Shown here: piece after piece, positions 32,301 through 41,296 of the stretch
Position numbering within the stretch: position 1 is the first letter of the stretch
How the letters are laid out: every line of letters begins with the position of its first letter
Origin: Streptomyces sp. MMG1533
Lineage (GTDB): Bacteria > Actinomycetota > Actinomycetes > Streptomycetales > Streptomycetaceae
Direction: 5' to 3'
DNA: 44,774 nt
Assembly (NCBI RefSeq): GCF_001279775.1
Contig: NZ_LGDG01000266.1
Span: forward strand, 1 to 44,774
Notes under the pieces: generated by a model
Told to the model about the DNA's origin: nothing
Databases searched by the model: none
The model's input: only the letters and a program-made list of their open reading frames with translations
Program-made: the position numbers and the translations under genes

Positions 32301-35237
32301 TCAGTTGTAGACGTTGAATTCTGCGACTGACCACCAGCTACGCGCAACGTTGCCGGTGTTGACGACCTTGATGTAGCGAGCTGTCTGCGTGGGGAAGGAA
32401 ATCAGGTGGACTCGTTGGCCGTCCGCTACGGAAGAAACCTTGGTCCAGTCGGTTCCATCCGTGGATACGTATACGTCTGCGCTCCGCGCGTAGTCGCTGA
32501 CACTGCCGCCGACATCCAACACAATCTTGTCGAAGGTCTGCGTTTGCCCCATGTCCACCTGGATCCAGAGGCCGTCGTACTGCCCTGTTCCGGAGCTGTA
32601 CCGAGTGTCGGAATTGCCATCGATCATGTTTCCGGGCGCATCCCACTGACTTGCGTCCGAAGCCTTTGCGGTCCAGCTCGTCCGGGGCAGCGCAGGACCT
32701 AGATCGATGACGTCGAACGAAGATCCACCTGCATCCACTCCGCTGGTTCCCTTCACGGAAACCGTGACCTTCCCCGCCGGAAGTCCCTTCGGAACGTAGG
32801 CGCTGATGCTGGTGTCCGACCAGGTGTCTATTTCGGCATAGCTCGATCCGAAATACACCGTACCCAGCCCCTGCGCATCGCCGAAACCAGAACCGCGAAT
32901 TGTGAACCTGGAGCGCGGCATGCCTCGTTCAGGCTTCAAATCGCTGAACGTCGGCGATGGGAAGCTCGACAGCTTCTTGGTGGTGAACATCGCCGAGGTG
33001 CCGCCCGGCAGCGTATAGGTGTACGAGCCGTCGGTGGATATCTTGAAAATCTTACTGTCGGTGGTCCCGTTGAATACTACGGTTACCTGCGACCCTTCCT
33101 TGCTGGTCCAGGTCTTCAGCTGGAGGCCGTTCGATACCGCTGCCGGAGCTGTGATCGAGCCGGTTCCACGCGCAGACCCGTACACCTCGATGTCGCCGAT
33201 GGCCCACCAGAAACCGGATGCCGCGGTACTGACGATGCGAATGTACTGTGCCGTTCGGCTCGGCAACGTGACGGCTATCTTGCCGATGCCCCCGCTGCCG
33301 CTCGCAATCGCGCTGCCCCAGTCGACTCCGTCGTTCGAAACGTATATCTGGTACCTGGTGACGTAGTCGAACGAATTGTTCACGCCGGTGTCGAGGACGA
33401 TTTTGTCGAAGCTCGTGGGGTTCCCCAGGTCGATCTGGAACCAGTCGCCGCTCGTCGGCCCGTGCCCGAGACTCCACCTGGTGTTGATGTCGCCGTCGAT
33501 CGCGTTCGCGGCCACCCCCCAGTCCGGCTGCGCGGAAGCCGTGGCGGTCCATTTGCTGCGGCTCAGTGCACTTCCCGTCGTCTGGATGGAAGCTCCGGTC
33601 GGAAGGGAGTACGTGACCAGCTTGTTTCCGGTACGGATGGAGTTCTGGTGGGGCAGCAGTGCCGGGTCGTACGTGACGGTGACCGGACCGGATGCCGACG
33701 TGAACGTGAAGTCGTGTGTCGGGTCCGAGACCTTGGTCGCTGCGGGGGTACGCCCGCTCTGTGCAGGCCCGGCATACGTGAAGGTGACGGCGTCGCCGGC
33801 GTTCAGGGTGTAGTCGAACGAGTGCGTCCCGTCCGCGACGCTGAAGGTTTTCGCTGCGCTTCCCGAGTTGTGCGCGATGAGGACCTTCGATCCGTCCGGG
33901 TTCTGGAACGCGACGTTCTCTATGCTGCCTTCCCCGAAGGTGTTCGAGTAGATCCGGCGTGCTCCGGGCGTGACGAACCTGCTGGCGTGAGCGAGGGCGT
34001 AGTAGTCCACGTTGTAGGACACCCGCCCGTCGGCCGGATCGATCGTGAGCAAGCCCCGAAGCATGGGTATACCGGCCGTGTCGCTGTTGAGCGGGCCCCG
34101 ATCGGGGTCGAGTGCGATGTTCCACAGCATCACCCCGTTCGCCCAGTTGCGCGTTCCGTTGATGATCCACGTTCCCAGTGCTTCACTGAACGCCGTCTGG
34201 TCGCTGTCCTGCCAAACGCCTCCGGTGGCTTCCGTGATGAACGTTTCCTTGCTCGGGTAGTCGTTGTGGACCAGCGTCTGGTAGTTCGGGTTTCCGCTGT
34301 AGATGTGCCACCCGGTTCCCGCGGTGTACTTGGAGGCTGCGGGGTCGCTGAAGATCGTCTCCGGATACGAGGGCACGTCCCAGTTGTGGTCCCAAGCCAG
34401 GATCTTCGTGGAGATTCCGTTGGCTTCGAACGCCTTGCCGATCTCCTGGATCAACTCGGCTTCCTGGTAGGCGGACAGGAACATTCCGGGCCAGGTGGGA
34501 GTACCCATGGGTTCGTTCTGCGGGGAAATGTAGGAGATGGGCACGCCGGCTTCGCCATAGGCTTGTATGAACTTGACGAAGTAGGTGGCCAGCGCGGAGG
34601 TGTAGTCGCTCTTGAGGGTGCCTCCGATCATGGAGTCGGAGGTCTTCATCCAGCCTGGCGGGCTCCACGGGTTGGCCATGATCTTGATGGACGGGTTGAG
34701 TGAGAGGGCCTGCCGCAAGGCCGGAATGATGTACGGCACGTCATGCTGGACGGAGAAGTTGGACAGCGTGGGGTCCGTTTGTCCCGCGGGCATGTCGTTG
34801 TAGGAGTAGTTCCCGGACGCGTTGAAATCCGTGGCGCCCATCGGAGAGCGGAGCAGGCTGAGGCCGATTCCCTTCGAGGGATCGAACAGCTTGTTCATCA
34901 GCTTGGTCCGCTCGGCAATGGACAGCTTGTCGATGAGCCAGGCGGAGGAGTCGGTCATGGCCGCGCCGAAGCCTTGGACCTTTTGGTACTTGACGCTGTC
35001 GTCGATCTTGATCGTGAGCGGGTTGGCCGTTCTCTTCGCCTCGAACAGCACATCGTCCTGGCCGGCGACCCACTTGTCGGCCGATACGTCCGTCAGCCAC
35101 ACACGGACGGAATTGTCACGTGAGGCTTGCTTCAGCTGCGGGGCGGCGATGGCGTTCCCGGAAACCTGGGTCCAGGCGGCAGCGACACCAACGGCGGTGG
35201 CCAGGAACTGGCGTCGTCCGAGACCGTATGACCTCAT
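32301..35237 (-). CDS. Secreted GH30 glycosidase with two discoidin (CBM32-like) domains
   Basis: The 978-residue protein has a Tat-type signal (GRRQFLATAVGVAAAW). The GH30 barrel includes VQGFGAAMTDSSAWLI, MANPWSPPGWMKTS, acid/base Glu242 in SPQNEPMG and nucleophile Glu336 in ETFITEATGG. The GH30 beta-side domain extends to about residue 490. An F5/8-type domain (about 555-690), an IPT/TIG-like domain (about 760-845) and a second F5/8 domain (about 848-978) follow. Family members cleave glucosylceramide, beta-1,6-glucan or related beta-glycosides; the subfamily cannot be settled by reading. It acts outside the cell, folded before export. AAGGAGG precedes ATG 35237. It is the last gene of the leftward operon. 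Confidence 0.87.
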   Translation of the reverse strand: MRSYGLGRRQFLATAVGVAAAWTQVSGNAIAAPQLKQASRDNSVRVWLTDVSADKWVAGQDDVLFEAKRTANPLTIKIDDSVKYQKVQGFGAAMTDSSAWLIDKLSIAERTKLMNKLFDPSKGIGLSLLRSPMGATDFNASGNYSYNDMPAGQTDPTLSNFSVQHDVPYIIPALRQALSLNPSIKIMANPWSPPGWMKTSDSMIGGTLKSDYTSALATYFVKFIQAYGEAGVPISYISPQNEPMGTPTWPGMFLSAYQEAELIQEIGKAFEANGISTKILAWDHNWDVPSYPETIFSDPAASKYTAGTGWHIYSGNPNYQTLVHNDYPSKETFITEATGGVWQDSDQTAFSEALGTWIINGTRNWANGVMLWNIALDPDRGPLNSDTAGIPMLRGLLTIDPADGRVSYNVDYYALAHASRFVTPGARRIYSNTFGEGSIENVAFQNPDGSKVLIAHNSGSAAKTFSVADGTHSFDYTLNAGDAVTFTYAGPAQSGRTPAATKVSDPTHDFTFTSASGPVTVTYDPALLPHQNSIRTGNKLVTYSLPTGASIQTTGSALSRSKWTATASAQPDWGVAANAIDGDINTRWSLGHGPTSGDWFQIDLGNPTSFDKIVLDTGVNNSFDYVTRYQIYVSNDGVDWGSAIASGSGGIGKIAVTLPSRTAQYIRIVSTAASGFWWAIGDIEVYGSARGTGSITAPAAVSNGLQLKTWTSKEGSQVTVVFNGTTDSKIFKISTDGSYTYTLPGGTSAMFTTKKLSSFPSPTFSDLKPERGMPRSRFTIRGSGFGDAQGLGTVYFGSSYAEIDTWSDTSISAYVPKGLPAGKVTVSVKGTSGVDAGGSSFDVIDLGPALPRTSWTAKASDASQWDAPGNMIDGNSDTRYSSGTGQYDGLWIQVDMGQTQTFDKIVLDVGGSVSDYARSADVYVSTDGTDWTKVSSVADGQRVHLISFPTQTARYIKVVNTGNVARSWWSVAEFNVYN

Positions 35238-35309
35238 GGAAGATCCTCCTTCGGACCTGCTTGGTCAGTACTTGGGAGAGGGGGTGGGACACATTGCTGA
35301 GGTGGGGGA

Positions 35310-35321
35310 TCGACCGGTTGG
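35310..35321. promoter_or_regulatory. ACCGGT-core operator candidate before GH30
   Basis: TCGACCGGTTGG contains the ACCGGT core found repeatedly upstream of the second LacI gene. It lies in the gap between the GH32 stop and the GH30 start. A 6-bp core alone is weak evidence. Confidence 0.25.
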
Positions 35322-35329
35322 AGTCGGTT

Positions 35330-36802
35330 CTACGGCGACGTCGGCGCCGGCTCTGCGGCGCTGGTGCTCGGCTCCTTGATCACGAGCGGGTGCAGCTCCC
35401 ACGCGTCGACCGCGAAGCCGAGGCGCGTCCCCGGTGCGCTGCGGGCCTCAAGTCGCCACGGGCCTTGCCCTGTGGGGTAGAAGCGCAGGGTGAGCACCTG
35501 GCCGGTGGTGGTCAGGAAGATTTCGGCGATGGAGTGGTCGACGACCACGCGCAGCTCGACCGGCTGACCAGTGGGGCAGGGCATCCGGTAGGAGCCGCCG
35601 CGGGCCCGGGGGTCCAGTGAGGCGTGGTCACGGTCGACGACCAGTTCGCCCGCATCGGTATCGACGCGGATGTCGAGGTGCTCGGAGCCGTCCGGGGTGG
35701 TGAGCAGCCGCAGACCGGCGTTTCCGGTCGGCTCCAGACGGGCCGTCAGGTCGAAGGCTCGGCCCACGCTGCCGAGGTCCACCGGCTGCGAGCCGTGCGT
35801 CGCGCCTGCGGCGTGGATGGTGTGTTCGCCGCGCAGGGCGAGCAGCTCGGTGGCGGGCTGCTGGCGCAGTGTGCCGTCGCCGTCGACATGGATCTCGCGG
35901 GGCAGGGTGAGGACCCCGGCCCATCCGTCCGCGACGGCCCAGGCTTCGTCGCGGGCTTCCCACGACCAGCCCCACAGCAGCCACCGGTCGCCCGGTGCCC
36001 GCAGCAGGGCGGGGGCGTAGCAGTCGGGGCCGTGGTCGACGGGCACCGCTGAGCCCGCCTTGAAGTGGCCGTCATGCTCTTCGCCGATCAGGGCCGCGAC
36101 GCTCTGCGGACCGGTGGGTTCGGTCCAGGTACTGAAGAGGAGGGCGCCGCGTCCGTCGGCTGCCGGGAGGTATTGGGGGCATTCCCAGCCCTCGCCGGTG
36201 AGCAGGTCGGTGCCGCTGATCGGCTCCTTCTCGCGGGCCGCGAAGGGCCCCCGGTAGGTCCAGGTCTCCAGGTCGGGTGAGTCGTAGAGCAGGGCGGCGG
36301 CGCGGCCGTCCGCGAGGGCGGCGCCGACCAGCATCCGCCAGCCGTCGCCGTCCTGCCAGACGTACGGGTCGCGGTACATGGTGCAGCCCTCGGACAGCTC
36401 GGGGATGACCAGTTCACCGCTCGGGCTGAACGTCCGGCCGCTGTCTCGGGAGACGGCGCGGGTGACCGGCTGGTGCTGGAACGAGCGGTCCTCGCGGTGC
36501 GCGGAGTAGAAGGCGACCAGCCGTTCGCCGTCGGAGACGGCGTTACCGGAGAAGCAGCCGTCGGCGTCCAGGCCACCGGGGGTCGGGGACAGGGCGATCG
36601 GCAGCGGCTCCCAGGTCAGCAGGTCGGGGCTGCGGAAGTGGCCCCAGTGCATGTTGGCGTGGTTCGCTCCGTGCGGGTTGTACTGGTAGCACACGTGGTA
36701 GTGGCCGTCGTGGAAGACCAGCCCGTTGGGGTCGTTGATCCAGTTGCGGGGCGGGCGCAGGTGCGCGACGGGGAAGTGCGGATCGCGGGGTGGGGTGGAC
36801 AC
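35330..36802 (-). CDS. Cytoplasmic GH32 beta-fructofuranosidase (invertase type)
   Basis: The 490-residue enzyme has all GH32 signatures: WINDPNG with nucleophile Asp24, the YRDPYV motif with Asp145 stabilising the transition state, and WECPQY with acid/base Glu207. A C-terminal beta-sandwich (GLRLLTTPDGSEHLDI; VVDHSIAEIFLTTTG) follows. It releases fructose from sucrose-like or fructan oligosaccharides. There is no signal peptide, so it acts on sugar brought in by the ABC importer. GTG 36802 has GAAAGG seven bases before it. It lies 100 bp after GH3 and 92 bp before GH30 in the same operon, with a stem-loop in the first gap. Confidence 0.92.
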   Translation of the reverse strand: MSTPPRDPHFPVAHLRPPRNWINDPNGLVFHDGHYHVCYQYNPHGANHANMHWGHFRSPDLLTWEPLPIALSPTPGGLDADGCFSGNAVSDGERLVAFYSAHREDRSFQHQPVTRAVSRDSGRTFSPSGELVIPELSEGCTMYRDPYVWQDGDGWRMLVGAALADGRAAALLYDSPDLETWTYRGPFAAREKEPISGTDLLTGEGWECPQYLPAADGRGALLFSTWTEPTGPQSVAALIGEEHDGHFKAGSAVPVDHGPDCYAPALLRAPGDRWLLWGWSWEARDEAWAVADGWAGVLTLPREIHVDGDGTLRQQPATELLALRGEHTIHAAGATHGSQPVDLGSVGRAFDLTARLEPTGNAGLRLLTTPDGSEHLDIRVDTDAGELVVDRDHASLDPRARGGSYRMPCPTGQPVELRVVVDHSIAEIFLTTTGQVLTLRFYPTGQGPWRLEARSAPGTRLGFAVDAWELHPLVIKEPSTSAAEPAPTSP

Positions 36803-36829
36803 ACGCGTGCCTTTCGGTATGACAGGGGA

Positions 36830-36861
36830 CCGCCCCGCCGGCCCTCTGGTTGGCGGGGCGG
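36830..36861 (-). terminator. Stem-loop between GH3 and GH32 genes
   Basis: A perfect 10-bp stem (CCGCCCCGCC 36830-36839, GGCGGGGCGG 36852-36861) with a 12-nt loop. There is no T-run, so partial termination or mRNA protection is as likely as full stop. Confidence 0.5.
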
Positions 36862-36902
36862 CGGGCCGACGGGGCGGTGGTCTTCAAGCCTGTGTGCGGC
36901 CT

Positions 36903-39227
36903 TCAGGTCCGGATGCGGAATTCCACGCTCAGCTGCTGCTCCCGCCGTGAGCTGGGGCCGACGCGGAGTGCGAACTCGCCTGGTTCGACCACGCGGCGGT
37001 TGTCGGCTGTGACGAGAGAGCACTGGGAGGCAGGGATGCTGATGCGGACGTCCAGGCTTTCGCCGGGAGGTATCTCAACCTGGGTGAAACCCTTCAGCTC
37101 CTGCTCGGCCCAGGTGACGCTGGTGGTCAGGTCGCTGACGTACGCCTGGACCGTTTCCACGGCCCTGCGGCTGCCGCTGTTGGTGAGCCGCACCGTGGCG
37201 TCGACGGTGCCGTCGGCGGGGACCTCCGGGTCGTGCACGACCAAGTCGGAGTAGGTGACCGTGGTGTAGGTGAGGCCCTCGCCGAACGCGAACAGGGGGT
37301 CCTGTGTGAGATCCGCATAGCGGCTCCCGTGCTGGCCTCGCACCTGGTTGTAGAAGACCGGTTGCTGTCCGACGTGACGTGCGAAGGAGACCGGGAGCCG
37401 GCCACTGGGATCGACGAGTCCGAGAAGCAGTTCGGCGACGGCGCGGCCGCCGCGCATGCCCGGGTTGAACGCCTCGATGAGGGCTGCCGCGTTCAGTGCC
37501 GACTCCGGGAGGGTGCTCGGCTTGGACTGGGCCAGTACGACGATCATCGGTGTGCCGGTGGCGGCGACCGCGTCCAGCAGCGCGATCTGGCCTCCCTGGA
37601 GGTCGAGCGTGGCCGTGGAGCGCACCTCGCCGGTGAGGGCGATGGTGTCTCCCACGACCACGACGGCGTAGTCGGCGGCCTCCGCGGCGGCGGTGGCCTC
37701 CCGAAGCTGTGCCTGGTCGACCGGGGCTGGGGTGAAAACGGCCGGCTGCGGTTGGCCGTCGGGCCCCAGGGACCACTCGGAGTTGGATGCGGGGCTTTCG
37801 ATGTCGGCTCCGCGGGCGTACGTGATGGCCCAGTCGGCCGGTGCGACGGCGCGAAGGCCGTCGAGCACCGTCTCCACCGACTCGCGTGGATGTCCCTCGG
37901 GCATCCACGGGACCTGGCCGGAGGCGCCCGCCCAGTCGCCGAGCATGGCTTGCGTGCTGTCGGCGTTGGGGCCGATGACCGCGATCGTCCGCGGCCTGTC
38001 CCGGCTCACGGCGCGCCCCGTTCCGTCCGAGGTCAGCCCGCCCTCGAGGGGCAGGATCCCCTCGTTGCGCAGCAACACCAGGGAGCGACGGGCGGTCTCC
38101 AGGTTGAGGTCCGCGTGTGAGCGGCAGCCGATCACCTGCGCCTGCCGCTCGGGGTCGGGGGCGCGGGGGTTCTCGAACAGTCCGAGCTCGAACTTCAGCC
38201 GCAGAACCCGCCGTACCGCGTCATCGATCTGCTTCTCTTCCATCAGGCCGCGGGCGACCGCCTCCTGGGCGCCCTCGAAGAACTGCGGTGTGGCCATGAT
38301 GAGGTCGTTCCCGGAGTTGACGGCGACCGCCGCCGCCTCGGCGTAGTCGGCGCAGGTCCGCTGGTCGTAGACCATCCGGCCGACGTTGTCCCAGTCGGTC
38401 ACCAGCGTCCCGGTGAAGCCCCACTCGCCCTTGAGCACGTCGTTGATCAGCCACTGATGCGCGGTGATGGGCACCCCGTCGATGGACTGGTAGCCGAGCA
38501 TGAAGCCGCGGCAGCCGGCCCGTACCGCCTGCTCGAAGGGGGGCAGGAACCACGAGCGCAGCTTGCGGGGGCTGAGATCGGCTTCGCTGGCGTCGCGCCC
38601 GCCCAGGGTTTCGGAGTAGCCCGCGAAGTGCTTTGCGTACGCCAGCACGGCTGTCGGGTCGCTGAGGCCGTCGCCCTGGTAGCCGCGTACCATCGCCGCC
38701 CCGAGTTCACCGATCAGGAACGGGTCCTCGCCGAACGTCTCGTTGATCCGGCCCCAGCGCAGGTCCCGGGTGATGCACAGGACCGGGGAGAACGTCCCGT
38801 GGATTCCGGTCGCCGCGATTTCGGTCGCGGCCGCTCGGGCGACTCGGTGGAGCAGGGAGGGGTCCCAGGTGCAGGCCATGGCCAGCTGGGTCGGGAAGAT
38901 GGTCGCCCCCGGCCAGAACGAGTGGCCGTGGATGCCGTCGTCGGCTGTCAGCAGCGGTATGCCGAGCCGTGTCCGCCGGGCCAGTTCCATGGCCTGCGGC
39001 ATGAGGTCGGGAGACACATGCAGGACTGCCCCGGCCAGCTTGGCCGACACGATGTCCGCCAGGTCCCCGTGTTGTGCGTCGAGCATCAGCAGCTGCCCGA
39101 CCTTCTCCGGCAGGGTCATCCGGGACAGCAAGTCGTCGGTTCTCGCTTCCACGGACGCTTCCGGATCCAGGTACGCGGCAGAGTGGACCGGCTGTCCCAC
39201 GGTGTTCTCCAAGAGATGAGTCGTCAC
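36903..39227 (-). CDS. GH3 beta-glucosidase, cytoplasmic
   Basis: The 774-residue protein has the three-domain layout of GH3 beta-glucosidases. The N-terminal barrel contains GIPLLTADDGIHGH, DLRWGRINETFGEDP, YAKHFAGYSETLGGRD and the nucleophile Asp278 in GTLVTDWDN. An alpha/beta sandwich (TIAVIGPNADSTQAMLGDWA; VVVVGDTIALTGEV) and a C-terminal FnIII-like domain (FGEGLTYTTVTYSDLVV) follow. It removes terminal beta-linked glucose (or xylose) from imported oligosaccharides. No signal peptide. The GTG at 39227 has only a weak ribosome site. It sits between the permease genes and GH32. Confidence 0.9.
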   Translation of the reverse strand: MTTHLLENTVGQPVHSAAYLDPEASVEARTDDLLSRMTLPEKVGQLLMLDAQHGDLADIVSAKLAGAVLHVSPDLMPQAMELARRTRLGIPLLTADDGIHGHSFWPGATIFPTQLAMACTWDPSLLHRVARAAATEIAATGIHGTFSPVLCITRDLRWGRINETFGEDPFLIGELGAAMVRGYQGDGLSDPTAVLAYAKHFAGYSETLGGRDASEADLSPRKLRSWFLPPFEQAVRAGCRGFMLGYQSIDGVPITAHQWLINDVLKGEWGFTGTLVTDWDNVGRMVYDQRTCADYAEAAAVAVNSGNDLIMATPQFFEGAQEAVARGLMEEKQIDDAVRRVLRLKFELGLFENPRAPDPERQAQVIGCRSHADLNLETARRSLVLLRNEGILPLEGGLTSDGTGRAVSRDRPRTIAVIGPNADSTQAMLGDWAGASGQVPWMPEGHPRESVETVLDGLRAVAPADWAITYARGADIESPASNSEWSLGPDGQPQPAVFTPAPVDQAQLREATAAAEAADYAVVVVGDTIALTGEVRSTATLDLQGGQIALLDAVAATGTPMIVVLAQSKPSTLPESALNAAALIEAFNPGMRGGRAVAELLLGLVDPSGRLPVSFARHVGQQPVFYNQVRGQHGSRYADLTQDPLFAFGEGLTYTTVTYSDLVVHDPEVPADGTVDATVRLTNSGSRRAVETVQAYVSDLTTSVTWAEQELKGFTQVEIPPGESLDVRISIPASQCSLVTADNRRVVEPGEFALRVGPSSRREQQLSVEFRIRT

Positions 39228-39311
39228 AGATCAGAGAGTTGATGGGCGACGGTGAGTGCTTCGTCGCGCGAACCTTGCCGCCCGACGCGGCGGGGCTCGC
39301 GTGCCGTCCGT

Positions 39312-39351
39312 CCGCCGTCCCGGGCGGGACCGGTACGGCATGGGACGGCGG
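39312..39351 (-). promoter_or_regulatory. Stem-loop with ACCGGT core before GH3
   Basis: CCGCCGTCCC (39312-39321) and GGGACGGCGG (39342-39351) form a perfect 10-bp stem in the 140-bp gap between the permease stop and the GH3 start. The loop includes GGGACCGGTACG with the ACCGGT core (39329-39334) of the candidate LacI sites. Confidence 0.4.
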
Positions 39352-39367
39352 GGCGGGAACCGGGGTG

Positions 39368-40255
39368 TCACTTCAGGCCGGTAGTGGCGATGCCCGCCAC
39401 GAACTGTCGCTGGAAGAGCAGGAAGACGATCATCACCGGCAGCAGGACGACCATGGCACCGGCGAGCAGGATGCCGAAGCGGGTGAAGGACTGTCCGCTG
39501 CTGGCCAGGGCGAGGCCGACGGGGAGGGTGTACTGGCTCTCGTTCTGGGCGACGACCAGGGGCCACAGGAAGTTGTTCCAGGAGCCGAGGAAGGTGATGA
39601 TCCCGAGGGTGGCGAGGGCGGGCTTGGTCAGCGGAAGGATGATCTTCGCGAAGATGGCCAGTTCGCGGCAGCCGTCGACGCGGGCGGCGTCGATCAGTTC
39701 GTCAGGCAGGGTGGAGATGAACTGCCGCATCAGGAACACCCCGAAGGGCGTGGCCAGGAACGGCAGGATCAGCCCGAGCAGGGAGCCGGTCAGCTGCATG
39801 TTGGCCACCAGCACGTACAGCGGTACGAAGGTGACCAGGCCGGGGATCATGAGGGTCCCCATGACCAGCAGGAAGACGGCGCGCTGTCCGCGGAACTCCA
39901 GTTTGGCCAGGGCGTATCCGAGCATCGAGCAGAAGATCAGGTTGCCCGCGGTCACGGCGAGGGCCACGATCACGGAGTTGGCGAACATGCTCGTGAAGTC
40001 GAGCGTGCTGAACAGCTCGCCGTAGTTGGCGGTCGTGGGCGCCGTGGGTATCAGGACGGGTGGGACCCTGCGGATGTCGGCCTCGGGCTTGAACGACCCG
40101 GACAGCATCCACAGGAACGGCGCGATCATCAGCAGCAGGGCGCCGGCGAGCGGTATGTACAGCCAGGGCTGACCCCAGTTCTGGCGGATGCGGCGGCGCC
40201 TCAGGGCGCGGTTCGTGCCCGGTTGTGGCGTTCGGAGAGTAGAGAGGGTGCTCAT
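39368..40255 (-). CDS. Carbohydrate ABC transporter permease, MalG type (second importer)
   Basis: The 295-residue protein has six predicted transmembrane helices. Its EAA-loop region reads DELIDAARVDGCRELAIFAK, with the LPLTKPALATLG continuation, and it ends FLLFQRQFVAGIATTGLK. It forms the channel with the MalF-type permease, which ends 6 bp upstream; ATG 40255 has AAGGA in the preceding gene's end. It delivers oligosaccharide to the cytoplasmic GH3 and GH32 enzymes encoded downstream. No ATPase gene is present. Confidence 0.9.
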   Translation of the reverse strand: MSTLSTLRTPQPGTNRALRRRRIRQNWGQPWLYIPLAGALLLMIAPFLWMLSGSFKPEADIRRVPPVLIPTAPTTANYGELFSTLDFTSMFANSVIVALAVTAGNLIFCSMLGYALAKLEFRGQRAVFLLVMGTLMIPGLVTFVPLYVLVANMQLTGSLLGLILPFLATPFGVFLMRQFISTLPDELIDAARVDGCRELAIFAKIILPLTKPALATLGIITFLGSWNNFLWPLVVAQNESQYTLPVGLALASSGQSFTRFGILLAGAMVVLLPVMIVFLLFQRQFVAGIATTGLK

Positions 40256-40261
40256 GAGGCA

Positions 40262-41239
40262 TCAGTCCTTGTCTCGCAGCACGCGGAACTGCAGCACGGT
40301 CAGCGCGACGATGAGGACGAAGATGACGTAGCCGGCGGCCGACGCCATCTCGTAGTTGCCGTTGCCGAACTGTTTGTAGGCGTACAACGTCGCCGACAGG
40401 GTGGAGTCCAGGGGTCCGCCATCGGTCATCACGAACGGCTCGTCGAAGAACTGCAGATAGCCGATGCCGGTGGTCACGGCGGTCAGCAGCAGGGCCGGCC
40501 GCAGGAGCGGGAAGGTGACCCGCCAGAACCGCTGCCAGGGCCCGGCCCCGTCGAGTTCGGCCGCTTCCATCAGGGACTGGGGCACGGACTGCAGACCCGC
40601 CAGCATGATGATCATGACCGTGCCGAGGTTGCGCCATATCGCCATCACGATCATGACGGGCAGGGCGAAGCGGGTGTCCGCCAGCCAGGCCGGACCGTCG
40701 ATCCCGAACCAGCCCAGGACGAGGTTCGCCAGTCCCGCGCGAGGTTCCAGGAGCGTCTTCCACACCACGGCGACGGCCACGATGCTGGTGATCACCGGCA
40801 GGTAGAAGCCGACCCGGAAGACGGCCCGGAAGCGGCGGATGCCCCGGTCGAGGGCAACCGCCGCCGCGAGCCCGGCGGCCAGGGTCAGGGGCAGGGCCAC
40901 CAGGACGAACACGGCCGTGTTGCGCAGGGCCGTGAAAAACTGCGGGTCCTCAAAGAGGCGTACGTAGTTGTCGAAGCCGACGAACGACACGTTCAGCGGT
41001 GTGCGCAGGTCCGCGCTCTTGGTGTCGGTCAGGCCCATCAGCAGTGACCACACCACCGGCAGCAGCATGAAGGCCAAGAACAGCGCGAGGAACGGGCCGG
41101 CGAGGACCCAGGCGGCCCGGGCCTGCCTGCCGCGCGCCGTGCTCCGGAGCCCGGAGTGCCGGCGATCGGCACTCCGTTCCGACCCTGCGGTGCCCTGCTC
41201 GTGGGTGCCGCCCCGCTCGGGGAGCGTTTTCGTGGACAT
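40262..41239 (-). CDS. Carbohydrate ABC transporter permease, MalF type (second importer)
   Basis: The roughly 325-residue protein has a basic cytoplasmic N-terminus and six membrane helices (AAWVLAGPFLALFLAFMLLP starts the first). The EAA-loop reads SLMEAAELDGAGPWQRFWRV. I prefer ATG 41239, with GGACGG nine bases upstream; another ATG at 41248 adds three residues but overlaps that ribosome site. It is 57 bp downstream of the binding-lipoprotein gene and 6 bp upstream of the MalG-type gene, a standard importer order. Confidence 0.9.
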   Translation of the reverse strand: MSTKTLPERGGTHEQGTAGSERSADRRHSGLRSTARGRQARAAWVLAGPFLALFLAFMLLPVVWSLLMGLTDTKSADLRTPLNVSFVGFDNYVRLFEDPQFFTALRNTAVFVLVALPLTLAAGLAAAVALDRGIRRFRAVFRVGFYLPVITSIVAVAVVWKTLLEPRAGLANLVLGWFGIDGPAWLADTRFALPVMIVMAIWRNLGTVMIIMLAGLQSVPQSLMEAAELDGAGPWQRFWRVTFPLLRPALLLTAVTTGIGYLQFFDEPFVMTDGGPLDSTLSATLYAYKQFGNGNYEMASAAGYVIFVLIVALTVLQFRVLRDKD

Positions 41240-41296
41240 GGATGTCATCCGTCCGTGCGAGGGTTGTCCATACGAGGGGTACTCACGCGGCGGCGC

